58,468 bases of DNA from an uncultured Lysobacter sp. (GTDB lineage: Bacteria; Pseudomonadota; Gammaproteobacteria; Xanthomonadales; Xanthomonadaceae): contig CAMLID010000018.1 in NCBI GenBank assembly GCA_946480055.1, forward strand, positions 1 to 58,468. Reading direction: 5' to 3'. The translations under genes were made by a program, and so were the position numbers. Below the pieces are notes generated by a model, which had not been told where the DNA came from, did no database searches, and saw nothing but the letters and a program-made list of their open reading frames with translations. Position 1 is the stretch's first letter; each line of letters begins with the position of its first letter. Shown one piece after another: positions 47,717 through 58,468 of the stretch.

Positions 47717-48172
47717 TCAGGCCGTGGTCAACGGCAGGTGGTAGCGCAGGGTGCCGTCGTAGCGCTGCCAGCCGCCGGCGTCGTACAGCGCTTGTGCGGT
47801 CGCGTTGTCGGGATTGGTTTCCAGTTCCAACCGCACCGCGCCGTCGCTGCGGGCGAAGTCGGCCGCAGCGTCCAGCAGTGCCTGGGCGACGCCGCGGCGG
47901 CGCGCGTGCGCTTCCACGAACAGGTCGTTGAGCACCCACACCCGCGCCGCGCGCACCGAAGAGAACGTCGGGTAGAGCTGGGTGAAGCCGGCCGGTGCGG
48001 CGTCGAGTTCGGCCAGGAACACCACCGACTCGTCGCGCTGCAGGCGCTGGGCGATGAAGGCGCGCGAGACGGCTTCGTCGTAACGCTGCGTATAGAAATG
48101 CCGATAGCGGTCGAACAGCGGCGCGAGGACGTCGAGGTCGTCGAGACTGGCGCGGCGGACGGTGACGGGCAT
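47717..48172 (-). CDS. GNAT-family N-acetyltransferase
   Basis: 151 residues. GNAT core with VVFLAELDAAPAGFTQLYPT and the acetyl-CoA loop LFVEAHARRRGVAQALLDAA, then LELETNPDNATAQALYDAGG. The substrate is unknown. It probably shares a transcript with the GT41 gene. Confidence 0.9.
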   Translation of the reverse strand: MPVTVRRASLDDLDVLAPLFDRYRHFYTQRYDEAVSRAFIAQRLQRDESVVFLAELDAAPAGFTQLYPTFSSVRAARVWVLNDLFVEAHARRRGVAQALLDAAADFARSDGAVRLELETNPDNATAQALYDAGGWQRYDGTLRYHLPLTTA

Positions 48173-48245
48173 GGGCGGGCACTTTGAAGGGCGAGCCCGA
48201 TTATGGCGCCGAGCCCGGTGCGCGGCGATAGTCCGAGCGCATGCT

Positions 48246-48279
48246 TTGTGTGGGAGCGGCGTGAGCCGCGATCGCGACC
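48246..48279 (+). repeat. Dispersed repeat copy (TGTGGG form)
   Basis: TTTGTGTGGG, core AGCGGCGTGAGCCGC, then GATCGCG; inverted partner at 48311. Confidence 0.85.
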
Positions 48280-48310
48280 TTCCCAGGCCTGCGCCGCCAT
48301 CGATTACTCC

Positions 48311-48341
48311 GCGATCGCGGCTTACGCCGCTCCCACAGAGG
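48311..48341 (-). repeat. Dispersed repeat copy (TGTGGG form, inverted)
   Basis: CGCGATCGCGG, CTTACGCCGCT and CCCACAGAG, 31 bases from the copy at 48246. The pair forms a large hairpin just past the prfA stop, so it may act as its terminator. Confidence 0.85.
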
Positions 48342-48353
48342 GCGCCGTCACGA

Positions 48354-49436
<1,083 letters not shown>

Positions 49437-49498
49437 AGGGCGGCTATCGAAAAGAGGATCGGAACAACGCAGAGAGGAAACGGGCGCGTTGGCGCTCG

Positions 49499-50794
49499 CT
49501 AAGGTTCGTCGGCGGAGTCCGGATCCGTTTCGGTCGTCGCGGCCCCTGGCTCGGTGGCCGGAAACAGCTTGTCGGCGGCGCGCGCCAGCTCGGCGTTGCC
49601 GCTGAGCGCGGCTTCGCGCAGGGCGATGGTCGGTGCGTGCAGCAGGCGGTTGGTCAGGGTGTGGGCGAGGAAGTTCAGCACTTCGGTCGGATCCTGCCCG
49701 GCGTCGAGCTGCTGCTTCGCCTTGGCCAGCACTTCGGCGCGCGCCGCTTCGCCGTGTGCGCGCAGGCGCTTGAGCGGCGCGGTGCGGGTGCTCGCGGCCA
49801 TGGTTTCGACGAAGCGCGCGACCTGCAGATCGACGATCGCCTCGGCTTCGGTCGCGGCCTCGCGGCGGCTGCGGCGGTTGTCCTCGATCGCCCGTTCGAG
49901 GTCGTCGACGGTGTAGAGGAAGGTGTCCTTGAGATCGGCCACGTCCGCTGCGATGTCGCGCGGCACCGCCAGGTCCAGCAGCAGCATCGGCCGGTGCTTG
50001 CGGGTGGCGAGCGCGGCGGCGACCTGGGGCCGGTGCAGGATCGGTTCGCGGCTGGCGGTGGCCGACAGCACGATATCGGCCTCGCCCAGGTGACGGTCGA
50101 GTTCCGACAAGGGCAGGGCCACGCCGCCGTGGCGGCTGGCCAGGTCCTGGGCATGGCTGAGGGTGCGGTTGGCGATCAGCAGGCGCTTGGCCTTGGCCTG
50201 CACCAAGTGGCGCGCGGCCAGCTCGATGGTCTCGCCGGCGCCGATCAGCAGCACGGTCGAGTCTTCCAGGCGGGCGAAGGATTCCTGCGCCAGCCGCACC
50301 GCGGCCGAGGCCACCGAGACCGGATTGGCGCCGATGCGGGTGTCGGTGCGCGCGCGCTTGGCGGTCGAGAACGCCTGCTGGAACAGACGGTCGAGTTGGC
50401 TGCCCAGGCTGCCGGCGTTGCGCGCGGTGGCCCAGGCGTCCTTGACCTGGCCCAGGATCTGCGGCTCGCCCAACACCAGCGAGTCCAGCCCGGTCGCGAC
50501 CCGGAACAGGTGGCGCACGGCGTCGGCGTCGCGGTGGCGATACAGATAGGCGTGCAGGTCGCCCATGTCTTCCGGGTGCGTGGCCAGCCAGTCGGCCAGG
50601 GCGCGGCCGTCGTCGTCGGCGACCGCGTACAGCTCGGTGCGGTTACAGGTCGACAGCAGCGCGACCTCGCTGACCTGCGGCAACGCGCGCAGCGCATCCA
50701 GCGCGGCCGGCACGGTCTCGGACGAGAACGCGACCCGCTCGCGCAGGCTGACCGGCGCGGTCTGGTGGTTGATGCCTAGGACGAACAAGCTCAT
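49499..50794 (-). CDS. hemA: Glutamyl-tRNA reductase
   Basis: 431 residues. It reduces Glu-tRNA to glutamate-1-semialdehyde, the first step of tetrapyrrole synthesis. Motifs: [17 protein letters not shown], the catalytic Cys in [28 protein letters not shown], and the NADPH loop [16 protein letters not shown]. First gene before prfA; divergent from the TPR-lolB operon. Confidence 0.97.
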   Translation of the reverse strand: MSLFVLGINHQTAPVSLRERVAFSSETVPAALDALRALPQVSEVALLSTCNRTELYAVADDDGRALADWLATHPEDMGDLHAYLYRHRDADAVRHLFRVATGLDSLVLGEPQILGQVKDAWATARNAGSLGSQLDRLFQQAFSTAKRARTDTRIGANPVSVASAAVRLAQESFARLEDSTVLLIGAGETIELAARHLVQAKAKRLLIANRTLSHAQDLASRHGGVALPLSELDRHLGEADIVLSATASREPILHRPQVAAALATRKHRPMLLLDLAVPRDIAADVADLKDTFLYTVDDLERAIEDNRRSRREAATEAEAIVDLQVARFVETMAASTRTAPLKRLRAHGEAARAEVLAKAKQQLDAGQDPTEVLNFLAHTLTNRLLHAPTIALREAALSGNAELARAADKLFPATEPGAATTETDPDSADEP

Positions 50795-50933
50795 CGGACA
50801 GTGACGCGTCCTGGGGCATGCGCCGACGGCGGTCGACGGGGCGAGGTAGGGGACATCCGTTCAGGTGCTTGCGATAAGCTGCGGGCTGCTGAAGGCCGCC
50901 ATTCTACCGGCCCGTTTGGTTTCGACGAATTCG

Positions 50934-52670
50934 ATGGATTCGATGGGTTCGATTCATGCTGTCTCAAGCCGCCGCGCCACGCCGCGCGCGCTGACCGTCC
51001 TGGCCGGCGCCGTCCTGGCCGTCTTGCTGGCGCCCGCCGCCGCCGCGCCCTCGGCCAAACCGGCGCTGACGGCGCCCGCCGACGCCTCGGCCGCGACCAG
51101 CGCCGCGCTGGAGCCTTTGCTGACCGGCGAATTCGCGCTCCAGGCCGGCAAGCTCAAGGAGGCCGCGACCGCCTACGCCGCCGCCGCCCGCGCCGCCAAG
51201 GACAAGGAATTGGCCGCGCGCGCCACCGACATCGCGATCGTGGCCAAGGAAGACAAGCTGGCCGCCGAATCGCTGGCGCTGTGGCGCGAGCTCGGCGGCG
51301 ACGGCGCGCCGCTGCTGGCCTCGCAGGCGATCCTGGCCCTGCGCGGCGGCGACGAACGCGCCGCTCTGCGCGACCTCGACCGCCTGATGCTGGCCGACGA
51401 AACCGGCTGGCGACGGGTGTTGGGCGTGCTTTCGACCGGCTCCAAAGACCCGCAGCAGGCCGCGCGCCTGCTGGAAAAGCTGATCGACGGCAGCCGGATG
51501 CCCAAGGATCTGATGGCCTGGGTCGCCTTCGGCCTGTACGCCCAGCGCCTGGACCAGCCCAAGCTGACCGAACGCATCGTCGCCGAGGTGGTCGAGCGTT
51601 TCCCCGGCAATCCGCGCGTGAGCCTGCTGCGCGCCAGCCAGCTGCGCGAGGAAGGCAAGAAGGACGAAACCCGCAAGGTGCTGGAGTCGATCACCGACCA
51701 GGCCGACGCCGACCCGCAGCTGCGCGGCCTGATCGCGCAGGAATACGACGCCCTCGGCGACCTGCCGGCGGCCGCGGCGGTGATGGGCCGCGGCGAGCAG
51801 GACGATCAGACCTACGCCCTGCGCGCCTCGCTGCTGGCGCGCGCCGAGGACAAGAAGACCCTGACCGCGCTCTACGACGAACTGCGCCGCAACGCCGCCA
51901 AGCCCGAGCCGGGCCGGCGCCTGCTGCTGGGCCAGATCGCCGAATTCCTGGAGCACAACGACGAGGCCCTGGACTGGTACCGCGGCGTGCCCGGCGGCCC
52001 GCAGCGCTGGGTCGCCAAGCTGCGCGCGGCCAACGTGCTGCACGAACTCAAGCGCGCCGACGAGGCCTACGCCGCGCTGAGCGCGATGCAGGCCGACGCC
52101 TCGGCCGACGAAGATACCCGCCGCGACTCCTACCTGCTGGAAGCCGCGCTGCGCGCCGAGGACAAGAACGACGCCGGCGAGCTCGACGCCTTCGCGCGCG
52201 GCCTGGCCGCGTTCCCGGACGAGCCGGAAATCCTCTACGCCCGCGCCCTGAGCTACGAGCGCAGCGACGACATCCCGCGCGCCGAGGCCGATTTCCGCCG
52301 CATCCTGGTCGCCGAGCCCGACAGCGTGGCCGCGCTCAACGCGCTCGGCTACACCCTGGCCGACCGCACCACCCGTTATCAGGAGGCGTTGGAGCTGATC
52401 CAGCGCGCCCGCACCGCCGAGCCGGACAACGCCGCGATCATCGACAGCTACGGCTGGGTGCTCTACCGGCTGGGCCGCCATCAAGAAGCCTTGGCGGAGC
52501 TGCGCCGCGCCCTGACCCTGCAGAAGGACCCGGAGATCGCCTCGCACCTGGCCGAGGTGCTGTGGGCGGTCGGCAAGAAGGACGAGGCGCGCAAGTATTT
52601 CGATCAGGCGCGCAAGCTCGACCCCGACAACCGCGCCCTCAAGCGCGCCCTGGAAAAGACCGGCGCATGA
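50934..52670 (+). CDS. Tetratricopeptide-repeat protein upstream of lolB
   Basis: 578 residues from the ATG at 50934; other in-frame starts are GTG at 50865 and ATG at 50943. The chosen start gives an export signal (RALTVLAGAVLAVLLAPAAA). The rest is a TPR superhelix (LEPLLTGEFALQAGKLKEAA at the start; ALGYTLADRTTRYQEALELI, AIIDSYGWVLYRLGRHQEAL at the end). Such a TPR protein commonly precedes lolB in this group; its role, probably at the outer membrane or periplasm, is not established. Overlaps lolB by 4 bases. Confidence 0.88.
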   Translation: MDSMGSIHAVSSRRATPRALTVLAGAVLAVLLAPAAAAPSAKPALTAPADASAATSAALEPLLTGEFALQAGKLKEAATAYAAAARAAKDKELAARATDIAIVAKEDKLAAESLALWRELGGDGAPLLASQAILALRGGDERAALRDLDRLMLADETGWRRVLGVLSTGSKDPQQAARLLEKLIDGSRMPKDLMAWVAFGLYAQRLDQPKLTERIVAEVVERFPGNPRVSLLRASQLREEGKKDETRKVLESITDQADADPQLRGLIAQEYDALGDLPAAAAVMGRGEQDDQTYALRASLLARAEDKKTLTALYDELRRNAAKPEPGRRLLLGQIAEFLEHNDEALDWYRGVPGGPQRWVAKLRAANVLHELKRADEAYAALSAMQADASADEDTRRDSYLLEAALRAEDKNDAGELDAFARGLAAFPDEPEILYARALSYERSDDIPRAEADFRRILVAEPDSVAALNALGYTLADRTTRYQEALELIQRARTAEPDNAAIIDSYGWVLYRLGRHQEALAELRRALTLQKDPEIASHLAEVLWAVGKKDEARKYFDQARKLDPDNRALKRALEKTGA

Positions 52671-53647
52671 GCGCGCGGGCGCTGACCGCCGCGGCCCTGG
52701 CCGCGCTGCTGACCGCGTGCGCCGGGCAGGCCGTGCGTGGCCCGGCCCCGCCGGCGCTGTCGCCGGCCGCCGTCGAGGTCGCCCAGTCCGCTCGCGAATC
52801 CGCGCTGCGCGAGCAGCCCGAATGGTCCTTGAGCGGCCGTATCGCGCTCAGCAATGGCCGCAACGGCGGCTCCGGCCGGATCGAGTGGCGCCAGAACGGC
52901 GCCCGTTACGAAGTCGCGCTCAGCGCCCCGGTCACCCGCCAGAGCTGGCGCCTCAGCGGCGACGCCGCCGGCGCGCGCCTGGAAGGTTTGGAGGGCGGCA
53001 CCCGCAGCGGCCCCGACGCCGCCGCGCTGCTGCGCGAGGCCACCGGCTGGGAGATCCCGGTCGCGGCCCTCAGCGACTGGGTGCGCGGCCTGCGCGCCCA
53101 AGGGCAGGGACCGGCGGACGTGCGCTACGGCGCCGACGGCCGCCCGGCCCGGATCGAGCAGGGCGGCTGGAGCATCGAATACCGCTGGCCGGCGGCCGAG
53201 GGTTCCGACCGTCCGTCGCTGCCGTCGCGGCTGGATGCGGTGCGCGGCGAGGCCAAGGTCAAGTTGATCGTGGATGAGTGGCAGCAGTCGGCTGCCGTCG
53301 CCGGAGCGGCCTGGGTGCCGCTGCAAGGCGCGCAAGCCGTTCAGCTGCGCAATGAGCTGGCGGCGCTGAACCTCGCCGATCCGGCCCCCGATCTGGCCAT
53401 CAACATCGCCGCCGGCGATCTGAGCGCGATCGGCATCTGCGGTTTCGCCTGCGATGCGCCGGGATTGGTCGACAGCCAGCGAACCCGCATCCAAGTGCGC
53501 ACGCTTGCCGGTACCGGCGACGTAATCGAGAACGACGAGCACTTGCAGCTCATGCAGCAGGCCGAGGGCTACGCCCACGCCTACAATCGCGCCCTCAGCG
53601 AATGGCTGCGAACGCATCGGCCGGCCAACACTGCGTCCTCCGACTGA
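52667..53647 (+). CDS. lolB: Outer-membrane lipoprotein LolB with C-terminal extension
   Basis: 326 residues. Lipobox LLTACAG, then the LolB barrel ([40 protein letters not shown]) to about residue 205 (KLIVDEW), where typical LolB proteins of about 200-220 residues end. A further 120 residues follow with two cysteines ([11 protein letters not shown]) and a helical end ([20 protein letters not shown]) that I do not recognise. LolB receives lipoproteins from LolA and inserts them into the outer membrane. Coupled to the TPR gene; ispE follows after 31 bases. Confidence 0.88.
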   Translation: MSARALTAAALAALLTACAGQAVRGPAPPALSPAAVEVAQSARESALREQPEWSLSGRIALSNGRNGGSGRIEWRQNGARYEVALSAPVTRQSWRLSGDAAGARLEGLEGGTRSGPDAAALLREATGWEIPVAALSDWVRGLRAQGQGPADVRYGADGRPARIEQGGWSIEYRWPAAEGSDRPSLPSRLDAVRGEAKVKLIVDEWQQSAAVAGAAWVPLQGAQAVQLRNELAALNLADPAPDLAINIAAGDLSAIGICGFACDAPGLVDSQRTRIQVRTLAGTGDVIENDEHLQLMQQAEGYAHAYNRALSEWLRTHRPANTASSD

Positions 53648-53678
53648 TCGCGCCGTCTCCAGCCCCATTGCGACCGCC

Positions 53679-54590
53679 ATGCCCGCCGCCGACACCGAAC
53701 ACCCCTGGTCCCTCTGGCCCGCCCCGGCCAAGCTGAACCTGTTCCTGCGCATCACCGGCCGCCGCGCAGACGGCTACCACCTGCTGCAGACCGTGTTCCG
53801 TCTCCTGGCTTGGGGAGACCTGATCCGGCTACGAGTACGCGACGACGGCCACATCGTCCGCCATGGCGCGTCGGTCCTGGGCGTCGCGGAAGATCAGGAT
53901 CTGACCGTTCGCGCGGCCAAGTTGCTGAAAAAAGCCGCTAACGTCGGAAAAGGCGCGGATATCGTCATCGAAAAGCGCATTCCGGCCGGTGGTGGCTTCG
54001 GCGGCGGCTCGTCCGATGCCGCGACCGTGCTGGTCGCCCTGGACGCGCTCTGGGGCACCGGTCTGGGCGTGGAGCGGCTGGCCGAGCTGGGTCTGAAATT
54101 GGGCGCCGACGTGCCGGTGTTCGTGCGCGGCGACAACGCCTGGGCCGAAGGCGTGGGCGAGGCCCTGTCGCCGATCGATCTGGCGCCGGCCTGGTACGTG
54201 CTCGCCGACCCCGGTGTGCACGCGCCCACCGCGGCGTTATTCCAATCTGCTGAATTGACGCGGGATGCTGCGCCCGCGACAATGTCGGACTTCGTTTCGG
54301 GTATGCCGCTCGGGAATGCGTTCGAGCCGGTTCTGCGCCTGCGCGAACCGGCCGTCGAGGCCGCGTTCGCCGCCTTGGCGCGGATCGGTTCACCGCGCCT
54401 GACCGGTTCCGGTAGCGGCTGTTTCGTCGAATTCGCCACGCGCGAATCCGCCGAATCCGCGCTGCTGGAATTGCCGTCCGGCCTTCGGGCCTGGGTGGCG
54501 GCCGGCGTCGCGCGGTCTCCGTTGCGCGACGTACTCGAAACACACCTTATGCAGGGGCGTCGCCAAGAGGCCCAAGGCACCAGGTTTTGA
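53679..54590 (+). CDS. ispE: 4-diphosphocytidyl-2-C-methyl-D-erythritol kinase
   Basis: 303 residues of the GHMP kinase family, acting in the MEP isoprenoid pathway. [20 protein letters not shown] is the N-terminal motif with the catalytic Lys, and [20 protein letters not shown] is the ATP loop; [16 protein letters not shown] is the third GHMP motif. Its last 12 codons run into the tRNA-Gln gene, and the TGA stop lies in that tRNA's anticodon loop, so the tail [12 protein letters not shown] is dictated by tRNA sequence. Confidence 0.96.
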   Translation: MPAADTEHPWSLWPAPAKLNLFLRITGRRADGYHLLQTVFRLLAWGDLIRLRVRDDGHIVRHGASVLGVAEDQDLTVRAAKLLKKAANVGKGADIVIEKRIPAGGGFGGGSSDAATVLVALDALWGTGLGVERLAELGLKLGADVPVFVRGDNAWAEGVGEALSPIDLAPAWYVLADPGVHAPTAALFQSAELTRDAAPATMSDFVSGMPLGNAFEPVLRLREPAVEAAFAALARIGSPRLTGSGSGCFVEFATRESAESALLELPSGLRAWVAAGVARSPLRDVLETHLMQGRRQEAQGTRF

Positions 54591-54629
54591 TCCTGGCATT
54601 CGTAGGTTCGAATCCTACCGCCCCTGCCA
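54553..54629 (+). tRNA. tRNA-Gln (anticodon TTG)
   Basis: Acceptor stem AGGGGCG / CGCCCCT with G discriminator and encoded CCA; D-arm GCCAAGAGGCCCAAGGC; anticodon stem CCAGG / CCTGG around TTTTGAT (anticodon TTG); T-arm GTAGG-TTCGAAT-CCTAC. The gene overlaps the 3' end of ispE by 38 bases. Confidence 0.97.
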
Positions 54630-54650
54630 GCAACACCCCAATGTAAAGGC

Positions 54651-54677
54651 CCGATCCGGCCCAGACCTCCGGATCGG
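54651..54677 (+). other. Hairpin between tRNA-Gln and prs
   Basis: Perfect 9-bp stem CCGATCCGG / CCGGATCGG with a 9-base loop, 22 bases after the tRNA and 46 bases before prs. It may mark 3' processing of the tRNA transcript or attenuate read-through into prs; no T-run. Confidence 0.5.
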
Positions 54678-54723
54678 ACATGGACGTCGCCCGCCACGGT
54701 CAGAGCGAAGCGGAGAAGACAAA

Positions 54724-55683
54724 GTGCAGAACGATCGCAGCCTGCTGGTATTCAGCGGCAACGCCAACCGCCCGCTCGCGCTGGCGGTGTGCAAGGAGCT
54801 CGGTATTCGTCTCGGCAAGGCGCTGGTCGGGCGGTTCTCCGACGGCGAAGTGCAGGTCGAGATCGAAGAAAACGTGCGCCGACAGGAAGTGTTCGTCATT
54901 CAGCCGACGAACGCGCCGACGGCCGAGAATTTCATGGAGCTGCTGGTCCTGATCGACGCGCTCAAGCGCGCATCGGTGACCAGCGTGACCGCGGTGGTGC
55001 CGTACTTCGGCTACGCCCGCCAGGATCGCCGCATGCGCTCCTCGCGCGTGCCGATCACGGCCAAGGTCGCGGCCAAGATGTTCGGCGCGGTCGGCGCCGA
55101 CCGGGTGCTCACGGTCGATCTGCATGCGGATCAGATCCAGGGCTTCTTCGACATCCCGGTCGACAACGTCTATGCCTCGCCGCTGCTGCTCGCCGACATC
55201 TGGCGCGCGCACGGCACCGACAATTTGATCGTGGTGTCCCCGGACGTGGGCGGCGTGGTCCGCGCCCGCGCGATCGCCAAGCGCCTCGACGACGCCGATC
55301 TGGCGATCATCGACAAGCGCCGGCCGCGCGCCAACGTGTCGACGGTGATGAACATCATCGGCGACGTGTCGGGCAAGACCTGCGTGCTGGTCGACGACAT
55401 CGTCGACACCGCCGGCACCCTGTGCGCAGCCGCGGCCGCGCTCAAGGCGCAGGGCGCGACCAAGGTGGTCGCGTACTGCACCCACCCGGTGCTGTCGGGC
55501 GCGGCGATCGACAACGTGACCCGTTCGCAGCTGGACGAGCTGGTGGTGACCGACACCATCCCGCTCACCGACGCGGCCCGGGCCTGCGGCCGTATCCGTC
55601 AGCTGAGCGTCGCCGAGCTGCTGGCCGAAACCATCCGCCGCATCGCCTTCGGCGAGTCGGTGAGTTCGCTGTACGTGGATTGA
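54724..55683 (+). CDS. prs: Ribose-phosphate pyrophosphokinase
   Basis: 319 residues, starting with GTG. It makes PRPP from ribose-5-phosphate and ATP for nucleotide, His and Trp synthesis. Motifs: [57 protein letters not shown] and the PRPP loop [17 protein letters not shown]. Follows the usual ispE-tRNA-prs order. Confidence 0.97.
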   Translation: MQNDRSLLVFSGNANRPLALAVCKELGIRLGKALVGRFSDGEVQVEIEENVRRQEVFVIQPTNAPTAENFMELLVLIDALKRASVTSVTAVVPYFGYARQDRRMRSSRVPITAKVAAKMFGAVGADRVLTVDLHADQIQGFFDIPVDNVYASPLLLADIWRAHGTDNLIVVSPDVGGVVRARAIAKRLDDADLAIIDKRRPRANVSTVMNIIGDVSGKTCVLVDDIVDTAGTLCAAAAALKAQGATKVVAYCTHPVLSGAAIDNVTRSQLDELVVTDTIPLTDAARACGRIRQLSVAELLAETIRRIAFGESVSSLYVD

Positions 55684-55722
55684 CGAAATTCGCGCTCGCG
55701 GCCCCGGCCGCGGACGCAACAC

Positions 55723-55746
55723 CGCTCACCTGGTCGCGGGTGAGCG
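55723..55746 (+). other. Leader stem-loop before rplY
   Basis: Perfect 8-bp stem CGCTCACC / GGTGAGCG with an 8-base loop, 50 bases before the L25 start codon. It could be an mRNA regulatory structure or the 3' end of the prs message; no proof from sequence. Confidence 0.4.
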
Positions 55747-55795
55747 TCTATACCGCCGCGAGGCGGTTCAACGCCGTAAACGTGAGTAAACAACA

Positions 55796-56455
55796 ATGTC
55801 CGAACACATCATCAAGGCCACTGGCCGCAGCGTCGAGGGTAAGGGTGCGAGCCGCCGCCTGCGTCGTGCCGCCAGCATCCCGGCCATCATCTACGGCGGC
55901 AAGGCCGCGCCGCAGCCCGTCCAGCTCGATCACGAGAAGGTCTGGCTGGCCAGCCAGAACGAGTGGTTCTACTCCTCGATCCTGACCCTGGACGTCGACG
56001 GCAAGTCCGAGAGCGTGCTGCTGCGTGACATGCAGCGCCACCCGTACAAGCAGATCATCATGCACCTGGATTTCCAGCGCGTGGACGAGAACCAGGCGAT
56101 CCGCGTCGCCGTGCCGCTGCACTTCCTCAACGAGGACAAGTCGCCGGCCGGTAAGGCTGCCGACGTCGTGGTCACCCACGAGCTCAACGAAGTCGAAATC
56201 AGCTGCTTGCCGAAGGACCTGCCGGAGTTCCTCGAGATCGACCTGTCGGCCCTGGCCGTGGGCGACATCGTCCACCTGTCGGAGCTGAAGCTGCCCAAGG
56301 GCGTCGAGATCCCCGAGCTGAAGCTGGGCAAGGAACACGACGTCGCCGTCGTGATCGCCAAGCACGGCAAGGAAGAGGCCGAAGAGGTCACCGACGCACC
56401 GGCCGCCGAAGTGCCGGCTGCCAAGGTCGCCAAGAAGGACGAAGACAAGAAGTGA
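55796..56455 (+). CDS. rplY: 50S ribosomal protein L25/CTC
   Basis: 219 residues: the long (CTC) form with the 5S-rRNA-binding L25 domain (GRSVEGKGASRRLRRAASIP, IIYGGKAAPQPVQLDHEKVW) and a C-terminal beta domain ending in a charged tail (AAEVPAAKVAKKDEDKK). Usual neighbour of prs and pth. Confidence 0.97.
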   Translation: MSEHIIKATGRSVEGKGASRRLRRAASIPAIIYGGKAAPQPVQLDHEKVWLASQNEWFYSSILTLDVDGKSESVLLRDMQRHPYKQIIMHLDFQRVDENQAIRVAVPLHFLNEDKSPAGKAADVVVTHELNEVEISCLPKDLPEFLEIDLSALAVGDIVHLSELKLPKGVEIPELKLGKEHDVAVVIAKHGKEEAEEVTDAPAAEVPAAKVAKKDEDKK

Positions 56456-56462
56456 TCGCCTG

Positions 56463-56488
56463 CCGGCGCGCCCTGAGCGGCGCGCCGG
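56463..56488 (+). terminator. Hairpin after rplY
   Basis: 10-bp perfect stem CCGGCGCGCC / GGCGCGCCGG with a 6-base loop, 7 bases after the stop codon; only TT follows, so termination may be partial. Confidence 0.5.
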
Positions 56489-56514
56489 TTCGCGTTCGCG
56501 GACTGTCGTGATCC

Positions 56515-57096
56515 ATGGCGGAACTGCGCCTGATCGTCGGCCTGGGCAACCCCGGCGCCGAATACACCCGGACCCGGCACAACGCCGGGTTCTGGTTTGT
56601 GGACGCCTTGAACGAGAAGTTCGGCGGCCGCTTCGGTCTGGAGTCCAAGCTGTTCGGCGAGACCTCGAAGGTCGAGATCGGCGGACGCCCGGTCTGGCTG
56701 CTGAAGCCGGCCACGTTCATGAATCTCTCGGGCAAGTCGGTCACCGCGGCCCTGCGCTACTGGAAGATCGAGCCGGAAGAGGCGCTGCTGGCGCACGACG
56801 AGCTCGACCTGTCCCCGGGCGCGGCGCGGCTCAAGTTCGACGGCGGCCACGGCGGCCAGAACGGCCTGCGCGACACCATCAAGCTGCTCGGGCACGGCAA
56901 GTTCCACCGCCTGCGCGTGGGCATCGGCCATCCCGGCCACAAGGACAAGGTCACCCCGTGGGTGCTCGGCCGTCCCGGCAAGGACGACGAGGCCTCGATC
57001 CTGCGTTCCATCGACGACGCCATCGACGTGCTGCCGCTGGCGGTGCAGGGCAACTTCATGGACGCGATGACGCGCTTGCACACTCCCAGGGCCTGA
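56515..57096 (+). CDS. pth: Peptidyl-tRNA hydrolase
   Basis: 193 residues. [20 protein letters not shown] contains the catalytic His, [20 protein letters not shown] and [20 protein letters not shown] follow with the catalytic Asp and Asn residues. It recycles tRNA from dropped-off peptidyl-tRNA. Confidence 0.97.
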   Translation: MAELRLIVGLGNPGAEYTRTRHNAGFWFVDALNEKFGGRFGLESKLFGETSKVEIGGRPVWLLKPATFMNLSGKSVTAALRYWKIEPEEALLAHDELDLSPGAARLKFDGGHGGQNGLRDTIKLLGHGKFHRLRVGIGHPGHKDKVTPWVLGRPGKDDEASILRSIDDAIDVLPLAVQGNFMDAMTRLHTPRA

Positions 57097-57217
57097 ATGC
57101 CCGGCGGGACGCGGCCCGCGAACCACCGCGACGGTTTTCCAGCATCGAGAGTCAATGGCAAAGCGCGGCTGCGGCCGATCTTTCCCTTTCACTTTCTCCA
57201 CCCGGACGGCGCCATTC

Positions 57218-58309
<1,092 letters not shown>

Positions 58310-58372
58310 CGGCCGAAACGACCCGAGTTGCGCACTCCGTAAAAAAATCTGCGAAACTTACGTCCGGACGCG

Positions 58373-58401
58373 TTGACTTCCTCCGTTTCGGGCGCCAGAA
58401 T
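58373..58401 (+). promoter_or_regulatory. Sigma-70 promoter of tRNA-Tyr
   Basis: TTGACT, 17-base spacer, CAGAAT, 13 bases before the tRNA start; matches consensus at 5/6 and 4/6 positions. It gives the tRNA its own promoter rather than read-through from ychF. Confidence 0.75.
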
Positions 58402-58414
58402 TGCGGGCTCTTTT

Positions 58415-58468
58415 GGAGGGATACCCAAGCGGCCAACGGGGGCAGACTGTAAATCTGCTGGCTTACGC
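58415..58468 (+). tRNA. tRNA-Tyr (anticodon GTA), 3' end outside window
   Basis: GGAGGGATACCCAAGCGGCC is a typical tRNA-Tyr 5' half. The anticodon stem CAGACTGTAAATCTG gives anticodon GTA, and the long variable arm begins with CTGGCTTACGC. The sequence is cut off before the T-arm. Confidence 0.93.

Overview
The window is a high-GC, densely coded bacterial chromosome segment, most likely from a Lysobacter-type member of the Xanthomonadaceae/Lysobacteraceae. This is inferred from the gene content: a GT41 O-GlcNAc-transferase-like protein of the Xanthomonas type, a CRP/Clp-type palindrome in front of a secreted protease, many secreted peptidases ending in PKD and P (proprotein convertase) domains, and the gammaproteobacterial order hemA-prfA / lolB-ispE-tRNA-Gln-prs-rplY-pth-ychF. 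No plasmid, phage, insertion sequence or CRISPR signature was seen.

Layout. 1-9.8 kb: the end of ahpD, a small secreted protein, prmC, proline iminopeptidase, a minus-strand operon (nitroreductase, 5'-3' exonuclease, NUDIX), a DUF1631 protein, and pntAA with a coupled YcxB-like membrane protein. 9.8-11.7 kb: a minus-strand ECF sigma/putative anti-sigma operon that separates pntAA from pntAB-pntB (11.8-13.5 kb). 13.5-21.6 kb: a YehS-like DUF1456 protein, an AraC regulator with a membrane protein and a cytochrome P460, then a large TonB-dependent receptor divergent from a MocR regulator. 21.6-22.4 kb: a repeat-rich intergenic region. 22.4-23.6 kb: a membrane protein and sufT.

24-37.5 kb is the most unusual part. 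Five complete secreted peptidases of different catalytic classes (two S8 subtilases, a lysyl-endopeptidase-like S1 protease, an M14 carboxypeptidase, an M28 aminopeptidase) lie head to tail on the plus strand. All end in nearly the same P domain, and four also carry the same PKD domain. A free-standing I9 propeptide/inhibitor gene sits between the two subtilases, and a P-domain remnant lies at each end. Together they would form an endo-, carboxy- and aminopeptidase digestion set for extracellular protein, built by shuffling catalytic domains onto one C-terminal cassette.

37.6-50.8 kb: asparaginase-domain protein, DUF2069 and wrbA; yihY, a TlpA-like lipoprotein and acyP as overlapping genes; DUF2145 with a partner; an XRE regulator with an in-frame stop; a moaB-HTH-ppk2 operon; GNAT and GT41; prfA and hemA. 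Copies of a dispersed palindromic repeat lie in the gaps. 50.9-58.5 kb: TPR protein, an extended lolB, ispE whose stop codon lies in the tRNA-Gln anticodon loop, prs, rplY, pth, ychF and the 5' part of tRNA-Tyr.
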